Shown: positions 45,001 through 56,596, numbered from the stretch's first letter. The stretch: DNA of 64,000 nt from Haemaphysalis longicornis (GCA_013339765.2 CM023457.1:22271102-22335101), one strand, 5' to 3'. Numbers and translations are program-made. Notes: a model not told the origin generated them from the letters alone.

Positions 45001-48000
45001 AAACTCGTTCGTGCGTGATGAGATTTCCTGCGTTCGGCGTTCGCGAAGGAGGTGCAAGCGAACACGTGCTTCCACCAAGACACGTTCAGAACCGCTTTTT
45101 TCTCGGTAAGGGCCCTTCCTTTTTTTATCTTCTGTCTCACAATTTCCAGAGAAAAGCAAATGCCTCGGTAGATTACCACGCAATTTCTTTCTATAGCTAC
45201 TAAAGTACTCGCAGCGGTTGCAAGACCGAGCTGAAACAAAGCACACGGCGAACGTATTCTTCTATTGCACAAAGGGGGACAGTTACACAAGATCGCGCCT
45301 TCAAGGGCGTCCGCGAAGTCACTCGCGCTCCTAGAACAGAGCCACCTTTCTTATTTTATTTTTCCCGCGCGCTGGAGCCTCACCTCTTTGTCGCCAGACA
45401 TGCCGTGGAATCCGTTCGGGCCGCCGCCCATCTCCCTCTTTCCAGGTAAACCGAAGGAAAACGCGACGCACAAACACGAGCCGAGCAAAACAGCGTCTAT
45501 CCGTGCTCTCTTCTCTTTCTCGGGCTTCCCCGCAACGCCGTGTATATAAACGAGATACCGCTCGACGCGGAGAAGCTCCCTTGTGGACTGCGAAAACAAA
45601 TAAATACCAAGGCAACAAGACCCAGACGAAGCTCGGCGAGTTGGATGCTCCGCGAAGAGTATAATAATGCGGTACTCGAGCCCCCGGCGCGTGTTTATCT
45701 GTCAGGTGGCGCTTTTTAAAGCCCGGTTGTTCCCTCCAGGTGATATGCACAGTCAGCGCCCACCCAGCTAGGTGTCCGGCTTTGAGGGCAGCAATTAACC
45801 GAGCGACGGACAATTGGTGACCCTAATGACGGGGCGGTGACGTCACAGGTTATACGGACGAACGATAACACGCGGGGAAACTGCCTCCGACGACAGCACG
45901 CGTTCTTTTTTCTCCCCCGAGAACCTTCTGTACCTGTACCGAGCGGAAAAGGCTGCCTCGTCTCAACTTAATTAGGCAGCGACCTTTTTAGGCCTCCTTT
46001 TAACTCGCTGCTGAATCGAAATTGAAGGCGGGAAACGCCCAAAGTGTCGGTACTAACAAGAGTTGACGTCTTCTGGGACGGCGACTGTCTTCTGCGGGAC
46101 ACCACGGTTATTATAAACGATGTGGTGATGCGAACAGTGCAGACATATTGAACGATTTCTCCAGCACCGGAAATCAAGAAGAGTGAAAAAATTAAGTTTC
46201 GAAAATGATTTTTTAACCTAGTGATCGCTCGCTAGCACGCAGCTGCGGATATTGCACGGAATCGGTTGCTCACCGAGTATCTGTAACGTGTCACCGGTAC
46301 CTGCTTACTGGTCATAAATTTAAACCAGCAATCCTCTTGGTTGAAAGAAGGGATAAAAGCGCGCTTCAATCTGCCCTTTCAAAAATTTACTTTTGTGACA
46401 AACTGTTTTATCCTGCGGAGTTCAGGACGAGCTTGCCCCAACGCACGTGTTCGGCACGATCGAAGACGCGACGCAAGATCGAAAACCCTCGTGAGCTCAT
46501 ACCACGCTGCGCTTCCCAATCAGCGCTCAACTATGACGTTCAAAGCCAAATAAAGACCGTGGCAGAACAAGGGGACTAGGCTCAGCAAATAAGAGCACAG
46601 GACTCACCCCCACGTGACCTAAAGACAAAATCCCGAGTCGAACAAAGTTCCGAGACCACTTCTTTCACCAACACAAAAGTATCCCAGGGTGCCTCCGAAC
46701 GTCAAATCCTAAAGAGCAGACGAGTAAATAAAAACTACTCTCGCTTAGTCGCGAAGTTTTGAGAGGAGGAGCGGCCGAGGTGTCGTCTGCGACAGCGAGA
46801 GCAGAAAGAAGTTTCCCCGGCTGAATCGTCTGCGGACGGGTAGTAGCAGACGACCACGGGAGACAATGCCTCGCCGTGAACAAAAACGAAACAAGAAAAA
46901 AGCGCGGGAAAGGAAGAAGAAAAGCGCGGGGAAAGAAATAAAATAGCGGCAAAAGAACGAGAACTGCGTGTAGGGGAATCCGCAAGGCCGCGGGTAGTAG
47001 AGAGAGTGCAATTACGGGCCCGTATACCTATTATACCTATCTACATCGGTCACGGGCCGGCGACAAATTATACGATTGCGTTATTGCCTCCTGACGCACG
47101 CGCGGATCCTCACGGGCCCCCTCCGAAGTGCTGAGCTTCTCAGATGATCGCTCAATCGTGCCGGCCCGTCTTTTTTCATGTGCATAAACGGACTTGTTGC
47201 GAAACGCGGAAGCACGCTAGCCGCGTGCGTGCAACGCGGGCTACAGCGAGTGAAATGCGGTATTTCGACTGGACGGGAGGGTCTCCCGCACTTATTTCTG
47301 CGACCCCGCCCCCGTTGTTTGTGACGAGATTTAGACCGCGATATGAAACGATGACGGTTAGCGAAATAAGCGAGTCGGAGACAATTCGGACGTGCTTAAT
47401 TCGAGTAAAGTTGTCTCTGGGAATGGCCCCGTGCTGCGTTGCGGAGCGCAAATGGCATCCACGAGATTTGGGGAGAAAACGCGGATGTTGCGAGGCAAAA
47501 CTAAGGGTGCCTTTGAGTCTCACCGCCGCTCTTACGATCGCCGCCGTCTCAAAATGAGCCTTTCAAGGCACGAGCTACACGCTGACCGTCACGAACGGGT
47601 CACGAGCTTCGGAAACAAGAAAAAAAAAAGAGAGAAAATACCCTTCCTGCAATTGTGTGGTCGCGATAATCATATAAACAAAAGTGTTGGTACAAAAGTA
47701 GAAACCAACCGCTCGTATAAAAGCGCTTCCACTAGTTTGTAACGTGAACAATCTTCAGAAAGCCAGAATGATTTCTGCGCGTTTAACCTGCGACGGCTGT
47801 CTTTGTTTCCTGATGGGACCAGGGTCATTCCACTCAAAAGGCATGCAAGTTGCGCGGCTAGTCTGTTCACGCGAGTCAGAAACGAAAGCGAACAAAGCTT
47901 GCTAAATGTACCTGAAATCTGATATAACCTGCAAATACGGCAATCAAATTCCGAGTTATTTCCGCAGTGAACGTCACAGCTGTTCCTTCGCTCAGCGTCA

Positions 48001-48300
48001 CAACCAGCAACGTTGACACTTCCCGCGTAAAAACGTTTGGACGAACATGTATCGTACCGCACTTCACACCTACTTCCTTGTTCTTTAAACCAAATTTAGC
48101 GCTTTTTTCCCAAAGCTAAACTGAGAAACCTTCAAGTATTTCAGCAAAGCGAAAGGCAAAGACGTATTTCGAAACTCGCGGTACTAGACGAGCACGTGGG
48201 CGGTTGAAGATCCGACGACAAAGGCAGCGAACATCCACCGCTGTTTACGGAACACTTGTCGTGGAGCCCTATTTTCTATAGATCCAGGCGGCGCAGTTGA
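45001..48300. other. Unannotated stretch
   Basis: Apart from the micro-exon candidate no gene is recognised. TGACGTCA lies at 45838-45845. Frames of 106 codons (46665-46985, minus), 137 codons (47144-47557, plus) and 130 codons (47670-48062, minus) carry no motif. The first is Phe/Leu-rich only because of an A/G-rich plus strand. Confidence 0.35.
45398..45445 (+). CDS. Candidate 48-nt micro-exon, strand uncertain
   Basis: On the plus strand the acceptor CACCTCTTTGTCGCCAG and donor TTCCAG|GTAAAC enclose 48 nt that are open in phase 1 to phase 1 and encode MPWNPFGPPPISLFP. On the minus strand the same DNA reads EMGGGPNGFHGMSGDKE up to a strong donor AAAGAG|GTGAGG, with a poorer acceptor. Both readings look protein-like and I cannot choose. 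A symmetric 48-nt exon could be skipped without frame loss. Confidence 0.28.
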
Positions 48301-48700
48301 TACGGCAGGCGTCTTCTCGCTCTCATCTTCTCTTCCACTCGAAACACAAAACGCGCGGGCGAATCTCGAGCACGACGAAATAGCACGTCACAAGCACACG
48401 CGCGCAGCGAAAGCACAGCCCTCCATCACGGCCGCTCAGTTGCAAAACGCTGCCGAAGGAAAACTCTCCCATCGACGCTCCGGTGTGTCGCAGCGACGGC
48501 AGCGGTGTACGGAGGCAGGCGAACCAAACGATCAGCAGCGCCTCGCCGCCTTTACACGAGTTGCACAAGAACAGATATGGGCGTTAACCGTGGCTAACCT
48601 CCGCCAGCGCCAAGAGCCTTGTAGTTTCGCGCCGATAGCACCTCCCGCAGTCCACCGCCCGCTGCGTCTGCGACGTTTCGGATAAGAAAAAATGCTCCTT
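48301..48700. promoter_or_regulatory. GC-rich block, possible promoter
   Basis: GC-rich, with a CCGCCAGCGCC word and pyrimidine-rich CTCTCATCTTCTCTTCC at one side. It could be the 5' end of a minus-strand transcript, which would place it upstream of the candidate exons at 45.4, 38.6 and 21.2 kb. This is inference from composition and position only. Confidence 0.2.
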
Positions 48701-49545
48701 CGAGCCGCTACGGCACCGGAACAGTTTGAAAGAGAGAGAAAAAATAAAGAAAGAAGCGGCTAATAAAAGAAGAAAGGTAACGAATGCAGGGGAGACGGAA
48801 GGAAGTAAAAACAATAAGAAAAAATAGCAGAAAAAAAAAATAGAGTAGGCAGCCGTGGTGCAGAACCAAAGATTGCAGAGCACGCATGCCACAGCCACTG
48901 ATTACGCCCAAACCGTCCTTGAAAGCCTGTGTTGCAAGGCGGCTTTTTTTTTTTTTTCGTTTTTTCTTAGCTGCCTCTGCGGACTCCTTAGGGTAGCTTT
49001 TGTCCCTTTCTGTCGTCAAGGCGTATTCGAGGCGCCGTACTCGCTTTCTATATATAGGTTAGCGCCGACGTACCCTGCCACATTTATTTTTTTTTCCTCT
49101 CCGAGGAATCGGATCTTGTTGGCTTTCTTCACCGGCACCTGTTCTTTCTTTTTTTTTTTTCTTCTGGCTTTCTTTTTCACTCACCGGCGCCGCCATTTGA
49201 GACCGAAAATCGTGTTAGACCGTCGGATAAACGGCTATTTTCTTTTCCGGCAAATGCTCGCTCCCTCAAAATAGGTATCCGACAATGTCGGGGGGCGTAT
49301 ACACCCATGCCGGAACAACCACGGTTCGACGATTTGATTTTTGACCCCTCACGGTAAGTGCTCTACTAGCACAATGTTTCGTAGGCCGAGGAGAACCGGT
49401 TGATCTTTGCGAAAAAAAAAAGCTTGCTCGGCCACGTGTAACGATTTCGAGTTTGCTAGGTTGTATCAGCCGCAAACTACTACTGAGACCGTAAAGGTGG
49501 GCCAACACTCGGTAACGAGTGGTTATAGGATACGCTCCACCGAGA
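48701..49545. other. Unannotated stretch rich in A and T tracts
   Basis: Several T tracts of 9-15 bp. A plus-strand donor-like CTCACG|GTAAGT at 49352 follows only a short frame and is not supported as an exon. Confidence 0.35.
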
Positions 49546-50061
49546 TTAAAGGAGCCATGAAGAGTAAATACAACTTCGTTTAATTTGAAATAACTAGGAT
49601 TCAGTATCTCACTCAGCTCCATTACAGCCAGAAAAGATGTTTTTTAACGAAAAAAAAGCAAGGAGCATTTAAAAACTTTCAAATTTTGCGCCACAGTGAC
49701 GTGTTATGAGCAAGAATGACGTCATACGGGCCAACGATAAAACATAATTTTCAGGGCGTTAACTGCACGTTAGCATTCCAAGTGGTGCAGGTCAAATGGA
49801 ACTAGAGGCCCATTACCGACGCCCAGTCATGTGTCGCCGCGACAGGTCAGTTAAGCGGCCGCCAATCGCACAAACAAGGTTCCGTGACGTCATAGAAAAG
49901 TTGCGGAGAAATTGGCTAGGGAGTCGCGACTGCTTCACACGTTTTCTTTCATATCTCCGTTATTTGTTCGAAGATTTCGATGATATTGGTGTCATTGTTA
50001 TCGGGACTAAGCAGTCTTTCTAATAAACCCAACTTTTATCTTGTCTTCATGGCTCCTTTAA
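49546..50061. mobile_element. TTAA-flanked MITE family T2, copy 1
   Basis: Perfect 18-bp inverted ends (TTAAAGGAGCCATGAAGA, 49546-49563, and its complement at 50044-50061), starting with TTAA. Carries two CRE palindromes TGACGTCA at 49717-49724 and 49885-49892. Interior words such as GCACGTTAGCATTCCA and ATTTGTTCGAAG match the copy at 59347-59933. Confidence 0.9.
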
Positions 50062-50618
50062 AGTGATGTGGACATTCTGCACCAATTCCCGTCAATCTGA
50101 AGTCTTATTTCTGCACTGTTCAACTGTTCAGAATGAACGAAATGAGACATCTCGCCTATCTCTTGGTCGCAGCATTACTTTCGAGGAGCAAAATGTCAAA
50201 CACATCGGCCCGCTAGGACAGCGCAGCCCCGACAATCGAGGCACAGATAGATTCGAAGCGGCACACCATCGATGTGGACTGCTCAGTTCAGGGACCTTAA
50301 TATTCACGCCATTTCTCCTCTTAAGTGCAGAGCACTTTAGGGGCTCGCCTTGTCGTCGTAGCTCGCTCGCTGGACCCAAGTAGAGCCACACGGCGTTCAG
50401 TCGTCGCGGCGTCCCACAGAGGCTTCGAAAGCCAAGCGGTTGATATAGTCATAAGCGTTCGAAACTCGTGAACCGCTGGCGCTTGTCATACATCTCCCCG
50501 TTGTTTAGAGGGGAGAAAACTGCAGGTACATTTGAGGCAAAATATACGTAATTAACGCCAGGACCACGCGTTCATTTAGTTGGGAACGTTCGTTGAATTG
50601 GTTTTTACGATAGTAAGC
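50062..50618. other. Unannotated stretch
   Basis: Nothing recognised beyond short overlapping frames. Confidence 0.4.
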
Positions 50619-50649
50619 AAAAAAAAAAAACGGGGGGGGGGGGGGGGGG
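50619..50649. repeat. poly(A)-C-poly(G) tract
   Basis: Twelve A, one C, then 18 consecutive G. The G run can form a quadruplex and is error-prone to sequence. Confidence 0.9.
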
Positions 50650-51339
50650 CAGTGCAACGCCGGCACGTGCGGGAGGAATAGCAAGCGCAAAAAAGAACAT
50701 AACTCCCGCTGGCGCAATTTCAGGCATGGGGTGCGCGAGCACTGCGAAGGCGGGAAATTTGAAATGCGTTGGTCCAACCTTCGTTGAATTCATCGGGAGA
50801 GGAATGAGACAAGGCGGCGAAGAGCGTGATGGGTGGCAGCAGTGAGCGGATAACGGCGCCTACAGCCCATTATGGCGAATCACTGCAGTGCACTTCCGAC
50901 AGCATTCACATTGAGTGGAACGGCTTTAATTTTTTTTATGTTCATTTCGTTACAGGGGAGTCTGCACGGACGGAATGGCAACGCCTGGTTTTCAACCCTC
51001 GGACTCGGAGTGGCGGCTGTCCAATCAAAGAAGCGGGGAACGAAGCGAAGGAGCTGGATTACGGTTGAACAGTGGATACCTGACGCTGCGGAGGACACCG
51101 GAATGACCTGACACGTCGCATATCTGCGCGCCACAGAACATAAACCGCTGCGTACAATTGTTCGCGGGGAGGTCAACTACTTGCGCGAAGCATCGTCGCT
51201 CATTCACAGAAATCCCGAAGATCACACTCTCGCAAGTGGAAGTGACAGACTGCGCCTACTTAATCTCCAACCAACAACCCAATTAACGAGGCGCTAAAGG
51301 TTTCTCCGAGAAGTCAACGATGATCAGGTGCCCGGCGAT
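50650..51339. other. Unannotated stretch
   Basis: Nothing recognised. Confidence 0.4.
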
Positions 51340-51780
51340 ATGAGAGAGATAGACAGAGTAGGAGAGATCGAAACTTTTTAATCAGCTCGACAGTGGGAGT
51401 GGAATCCTAGTCCGGGAATACATGTGTTGCGCTAGCCGTCTCCGCCCGGGTCACCAGGAGGGCCTGGTCCTCCAGTCGACAGCTGGTCAACAGTGTCTCC
51501 CACGGCTCAAAAAATGTATCAGGTCTTTGTAAAGGTTATGATGCCTCAGAATAATGTTCGTCCATGTGGTCGCTATCATCTGTCTAAGCAAGCTACTGGG
51601 GTCCAGCAATGCGCGCCGCAACATCGATTAATCTCTGGCCGGTCAATTCAGGATCGTCCTCTAACCCCACGGATGAGTTCAACCCCCCTGCAAGTATGCG
51701 CAAGACGGGATGGGCTACACAGCAGCGGTGTGATCTAAACGACTCTGCTGGCCACTCCATCAAAAGTGCAGCCTACATTT
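51340..51780 (-). repeat. Possible LINE 3' end, minus strand
   Basis: On the minus strand a decayed frame near 51480-51400 reads LVTRAETASATHVFPD, then a stop, followed by TTAAAAAGTTTCGATCTCTC and a CT-rich tail. I recall similar tails at the ends of tick non-LTR elements, but no enzymatic domain is visible. Confidence 0.3.
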
Positions 51781-53052
51781 TCCCGCAAAGCTACCCGAGA
51801 AGCATTCCACATCTTGTGAGGAGCCATATGGTTAGCACACAGATGTCTCAGCTGCAACTTTGCTTCAAGAAGTCGTATAGATTCCGTTGGGCCACAAAAA
51901 ACTTCCTCTACTTCCAAATCGCAGATACTCGAGCTAAACGGCTTGGCTCGGCTCGAGTTGGATCAACGTTTCTTGCGCGACGTACAATCAAGGAACATGG
52001 TCGAAGCTGTGCGGCGCGGAGGAAACTATTCAGTGGCTGCAGATCAACTGCAAACGGAACAAGAATCTTGCTGTCGTATTTGCCTTTATGTCGTCCGCTA
52101 AAAGACGTGTAACTCGGGAACCGTTTGGACTACACATTATACGCCATGCACACAGAACGATGGCACAAGTGCGTACGGGTAGCAAGCAGTTCGTCATCTA
52201 TCGGTTACAACACACAGCTTTCCGCGCACGTAAAACGCACAGTCAAAAGCCAAGAAGCGCAGGACTACCACGCGTCGGTGACCGCGCATCGGAAACACCG
52301 TCCCTCCAACCAACGGCAAGCTGTCCTAGTCGGAAAACAACCCGGCAACGACTCATCAGAGCGACGAACCACTCAGCGAGACCTGCTCCGGCTAGAACCT
52401 GCTCAACGCGGACAAGAAGACGTTTCGGCTACCAACGCCGCTCAGGTACGTACAAGTTGCAAGCTTGCGAAATAGATGCAACGGCTCGCGCACTAATGAC
52501 ATGACACACTTCCGCCCATACGTACATGCGCAGAGACGCAGGAGCACTTGTAAGCATGCGTTGCGTGACAGGCGTGGTCGCATTGCGCCTCGTCTTAGCA
52601 ATTGACGCAACAAGAAGCGCTTCGTCGCAAGGCAGTCGCATTCCGATTTCCAAAGGTCAAGACGACACGCCGCAGCCAGTAAACAAGCAGACTTTGCTTT
52701 AGCTCCTTTTTTGCGTCTTGTTTTCTTCTCGATCGCACGACTAACCTCCTGGAATGCGCCTTCAGTGAGACAAACACGCAACGAGGACGCAATGGCCCGA
52801 TGCACTTTTATATCTGTTAATTTGTAATAAGATCAGGACATGTTCTGGGCTGTGTTGCGCATGCGTAGTTACATTTTTCTGTCGACTGCGCCCATCATAG
52901 AGCCCCTAGCACAGCCCACGGATAAAATGGCAGCTTCCAGGACGAAGAAGTTAAAAACGTCTATAAAAAGCGACTAAAATACAAAGCGCAAAAACTCAGT
53001 GGCAAGCCTTCTTCACACCTCACATATCTCATCAGTTTGCAACGTCGTTTTA
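51781..53052. other. Unannotated stretch
   Basis: Plus-strand frames of 167 codons (51609-52112) and 138 codons (52088-52504) and a minus frame of 137 codons (52392-52805) have no motif I recognise. Confidence 0.35.
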
Positions 53053-53608
53053 CAGTAAAAGCTCGTTAATTCGAACTCGAAGGGTACTATAAAATTGTTC
53101 GAGTTAAGCGGAGTTCGAATATAGCGGGCGGGCGCTAGAATGAATGGATATCGCGCCACATTGCGCGGGAAGAACGCGAAGAAGCCACCTCTGAACTCGT
53201 TATCGCGAATTAGGCGCTACTACACGTTTGTGGCAGGTGATTTTGTAAATACTGTTCTAGAAGCTCGACCAGAAAACGAAATCAACTGATCAGCCGGTTA
53301 TGCGCCAGAAAAAGGCACCGACATTCAGCGTAGCGCACGCACTACGCTGTGTTTTTTCTTTCTATTTCGTTGTTTTGCATCTCTAGTAAATTTCATTTGG
53401 TTTGGATTCGCAACACATTGTAATCACTCTGGGCCGACTTCTTCTGCGACGAACTACGGAAACCAGAGGATCCCAGTTCGAATTAACCGTCCGGGAAACC
53501 GGCGTGTTCGAACGATGGGAAGTTTTCTCCCATTGGAATATGCAAGGCTGTGCAGGGACCAGACCATCAGTTCGACTGGACCGAGTTCGAATTAACGAGC
53601 TTTTACTG
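53053..53608. mobile_element. Tigger/pogo-like non-autonomous DNA element, copy 2
   Basis: It is 556 bp with flanking TA (53051-53052 and 53609-53610) and ends CAGTAAAAGCTCGTTAATTC and GAATTAACGAGCTTTTACTG, perfect 20-bp inverted repeats. The interior is homologous to 21592-22152 in reverse orientation (shared GCAACACATTGTAATCACTC). Non-coding. Confidence 0.92.
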
Positions 53609-53610
53609 TA

Positions 53611-54149
53611 TTAACACCGCCGATTTTTCCTTTCCCTGCCCCCGAGTGGTTCCCAGATCCGTTTGCTTAAACGTACAACTTGTAGAAGTCGTATTTTTGG
53701 CTACGTTGCAGACTGACCCGTGTGTTTTCTTATTATTGAATGCTTAATTAGGGGGACTCGTGTACCGATAAGCGTCGTGTATCGATAAAAAAGGTTTTAC
53801 AAATTCATGGAAATGTTCCTAACGGCCTGGTTTGCTTCATTTATAAATATACCACTTCTTTACTCAGATAAATTATAAACAAGGAACACATTTTGGTTCC
53901 TACAGTTTTCTAGAGATACCACTAGCTGTCTAGCCAGCAAGCATTTTTTTTTTCTTTCCAGAACAGAAGTGACGTATATCTAAAATAAGCAGGCCGCTGT
54001 GAACACTGATATGTATTTGTAAGGCTTTTCGTATTGGTGCACGATGGTTTTTAAGTCCTTGGGTCATGAAGTAAGTCGTCCCCCTTAAGCATTTCTATGT
54101 GAACTCAGCAAGAAAACCCGTCTGTCCGGCTTTAATGCATGATTTTCAA
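53611..54149. other. Unannotated stretch
   Basis: AT-rich; nothing recognised. Confidence 0.4.
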
Positions 54150-54745
54150 CACTTCGCCGCATGCAAAAATGCTATTAAAAAGGCGCTAGGGCCTTCGCAC
54201 TTCCGTACGACTCCTTGCATTGCCTCTAGGAAATGGCTTGCCAGCGATGCATCCGCACAAAATAGTGAAGCCAGTTTTAAATGGGCTCGCTGTACAGCAT
54301 TTCATAGGGAAGCGTAGGGTCTAGTGGAGGTAATTATTACAAGGCTGTAGGGCCTTCTTACTTCGATAGCAAGCTGTTTATATTTCACACAAAATTGCGT
54401 TTTCACCAATGCGTCCCTGCATGGCAGTGAAGCCGACTACAAAGGAGCTCTGTGTACGACGCTTACAGGGATACACTGTTTTGTGGATGTATTTATTATG
54501 AGGCCTCTTTTGCTGCCCCTGAAAGAATGCCTTCCAGGCAAAGCATCTCGGTACAGTGGCGAAGTTGACTTTAAAGGGCCTTGGTATGTGGCACTTTATA
54601 GGTGTACATGGGATCTTATGAAGGTATTTATTAGAAGGTACAAGGGCCTTTTTATTTTTGTAACAGCCTGCACATATGGCGCCTGAAAAGATGCCTTCCC
54701 AGGAATGCACATGCGTAGTAGTGAAGCCGAACTAACAGCAGCTGT
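54150..54745. repeat. Diverged tandem array, about 160-bp units
   Basis: Landmark words recur at roughly regular spacing. AGTGAAGCC-type words occur at 54264, 54426, about 54555 and 54720. AGGGCCTT-type words occur near 54190, 54350, about 54500 and 54648. About four units, each strongly diverged. On the minus strand one frame keeps the same phase across units, with words such as LYRDALPG and LPCRDAL, but a stop recurs in each unit, so it is not a coding repeat. Confidence 0.7.
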
Positions 54746-54891
54746 AAAACAGAGCGGCTTCAGCCTTCAGCATTTATTCGACTTCCCACTCCGGAGTGTC
54801 TGCAAACGTTTTAAAGCGTAGCTTTATACAGCGAAGCGAAAGGAAAATCTGGCGATCCCGAGTACGCAGAAAACTCGTCGGACGACGACTA

Positions 54892-54903
54892 TGCGCATGC
54901 GCA
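54892..54903. promoter_or_regulatory. NRF1-type palindrome
   Basis: TGCGCATGCGCA, a perfect match to the core NRF1 consensus. One of four such words in the window. No promoter is established here. Confidence 0.35.
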
Positions 54904-54954
54904 AAAAAAACAAAAAAAAATCACGCCATATCCACGGAGTGAATGATGATAAGT

Positions 54955-55520
54955 GGGGCGAAGCTCGAGAGGGGGAGATCATCGGTAACCGTAACTCTCC
55001 CGTGAAAGTTCGCCCATTACATCATTAAGAAAGACGTAAGACTGCGTGCGTACATTGTCCAAATCAACTTTTATTTTCGGAGCCAATGCTCCCAGGCCCA
55101 GACCTGGTGAAAGACCCCGCGCCATCGAGGACTACCCCGCACCTCCACCACAATTTGTCACGTAGGATGGGACACAACGGTAAAGAAAGAACTTTTATTT
55201 AGGGCGAACTTGTGCCCGAACAAGACGAGAGGAAACGAGCAAAGGTCCTTGCGTCTCGTTCGATCTCCGAGAACGACTGCCTGCGTCCGTGGCGTGATTT
55301 CTTTGCTGTGATCTCCGCCTCGCAGTGCACGTGCGCTCGCGCCTCTGTTGGCGAACACAGACAAGCTCGCGCTCCCCGGTGCCGAGTTTGCGCTGCCGGT
55401 TGCAGCCGGTTCTTGCGCGTGCAACGCGGCCCACTTTGCGACATCTCCGAAAGCATGCGGCGGTCACGTACCACGAGACACAAGGGATGGACAGACCCAT
55501 GACTTAAGGAGCTTCGCCCC
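54955..55520. mobile_element. Repeat with GGGGCGAAGCTC hairpin ends
   Basis: The left end GGGGCGAAGCTC and right end GGAGCTTCGCCCC are inverted repeats that also fold back on a GAA/TTC loop. The interior is GC-rich, with open frames on both strands (88-101 codons) that I regard as repeat-derived. The right end is followed outside by an eight-A tract (TAAAAAAAAC). No target duplication found. Confidence 0.55.
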
Positions 55521-55816
55521 TAAAAAAAACTAGCAAAAATTCCAGGTTGGAGCGGAGATGGAAGTAAGGGGAGAGATTGGTTGGGTTTATCGCAGCAGAG
55601 CGCACGCGCAGCGAGCTAATACGTGAAGCAGGGCTCAAGCGACAACGGTGGGCAGCGAGGGCGGTGGTGCGGGCCGAGCCGCGTCAACGTAGCAATGCAA
55701 ACACCGGCCGCGCATCACTTCGAAATGGGTGGGCCACACGTCATACGTAAAAGACCGGCCGCTCACACGCTGCAGGTTCACTTTGTTAACTATCCGTATG
55801 GAGTGCTTGTGCGCAT
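55521..55816. other. Unannotated stretch
   Basis: Nothing recognised. Confidence 0.4.
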
Positions 55817-56107
55817 TTTAGGGGCGAATCCCCTTAGGGGCTGGGGCTGTTGGCGTCTCCTGTCGTTGTCGTAATCGCTGTCTCATGTAATCACGGTACT
55901 AAAACACCGGGACACTCGTTTACGCCTCGTGTTAGAGGGCTTCGTGCTTTAAATACAAAGGACTTTTACAGCAAAGCTGTATACCTGTACCCCCAACGGT
56001 TTCATCTCCGTTGGCAAAAACGACAAGGCGCATGAATACACTTATAGTACACAGCATGCCTCACCCCTCCCCAGGTTTCACGTTAGTGTAGATGACCCGG
56101 GATTTTT
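55817..56107 (+). repeat. Dispersed repeat family R1, copy 3
   Basis: Starts TTTTAGGGGCGAATCCCCTT, then GGGGCTGGGGCTGTTGGCG, TTTCATCTCCGTTGGCAAAA and CACCCCTCCCCAGGTTTCAC. It ends at GACCCGGGATTTTTTTA. Shorter than copy 2 by internal deletions. Confidence 0.88.
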
Positions 56108-56214
56108 TTATTATTATTATTTCTCGGCAGTACAGAGTTTCAATCTTCCTGTGATGCGCAGACGATATAGAAAACACCAAGCGCTCTTAGAAGCTACCTC
56201 GCGGACTAACGAAG

Positions 56215-56222
56215 TGACGTCA
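56215..56222. promoter_or_regulatory. CRE palindrome TGACGTCA
   Basis: One of eight in the window; it lies between R1 copy 3 and a SINE. Confidence 0.4.
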
Positions 56223-56361
56223 CACAGGTTTGCATATTACTTTGTTGCAAATCATTTCCCAAGATAGTGAAAGGATTGATTCATTGAAACTTAGTAGGAC
56301 GGATAGTTTTATCCTGACAGAGATACGTAGCGCTGTTATAACTCGTTTCACTAGAGTTTCA

Positions 56362-56596
56362 CCCGCCGCGGTGTCTCAGTGGCTAAGGCGTTGCGCTGCT
56401 GAGCACGACGTCGCGGGTTCGACTCCCGACCCCGGCGGCCGCTTTTCTGATGGAGCGAAAAGCAAAAACGCCCGTGTGTACGAGATTTCGGCGCACGTTA
56501 AAGATCCCCAAGGTGTCAAAATTAATCCGGAGCCTTCCACTACGGCGCGCCTCATCGCCTGCGTTGCGTCGGCGTCGCTTAAACCCGCGCAATCCT
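56362..56596 (+). repeat. Ruka-like tRNA-derived SINE, near full length, no tail
   Basis: CCCGCCGCGGTGTCTCAGTG with box A, and GCGGGTTCGACTCCCG as box B. The junction GGCGGCCGCTTTTCTGATGG and complete core TTTCGGCGCACGTTAAAGAT follow. It ends CTTAAACCCGCGCAATCC; the ATCA tail is absent or lost. Confidence 0.92.

Noticed and set aside
46665..47011. Hydrophobic minus-strand frames suggesting membrane proteins
   Set aside because: Hydrophobicity results from an A/G-rich plus strand, which gives Phe and Leu codons on the other strand; two phases look the same.
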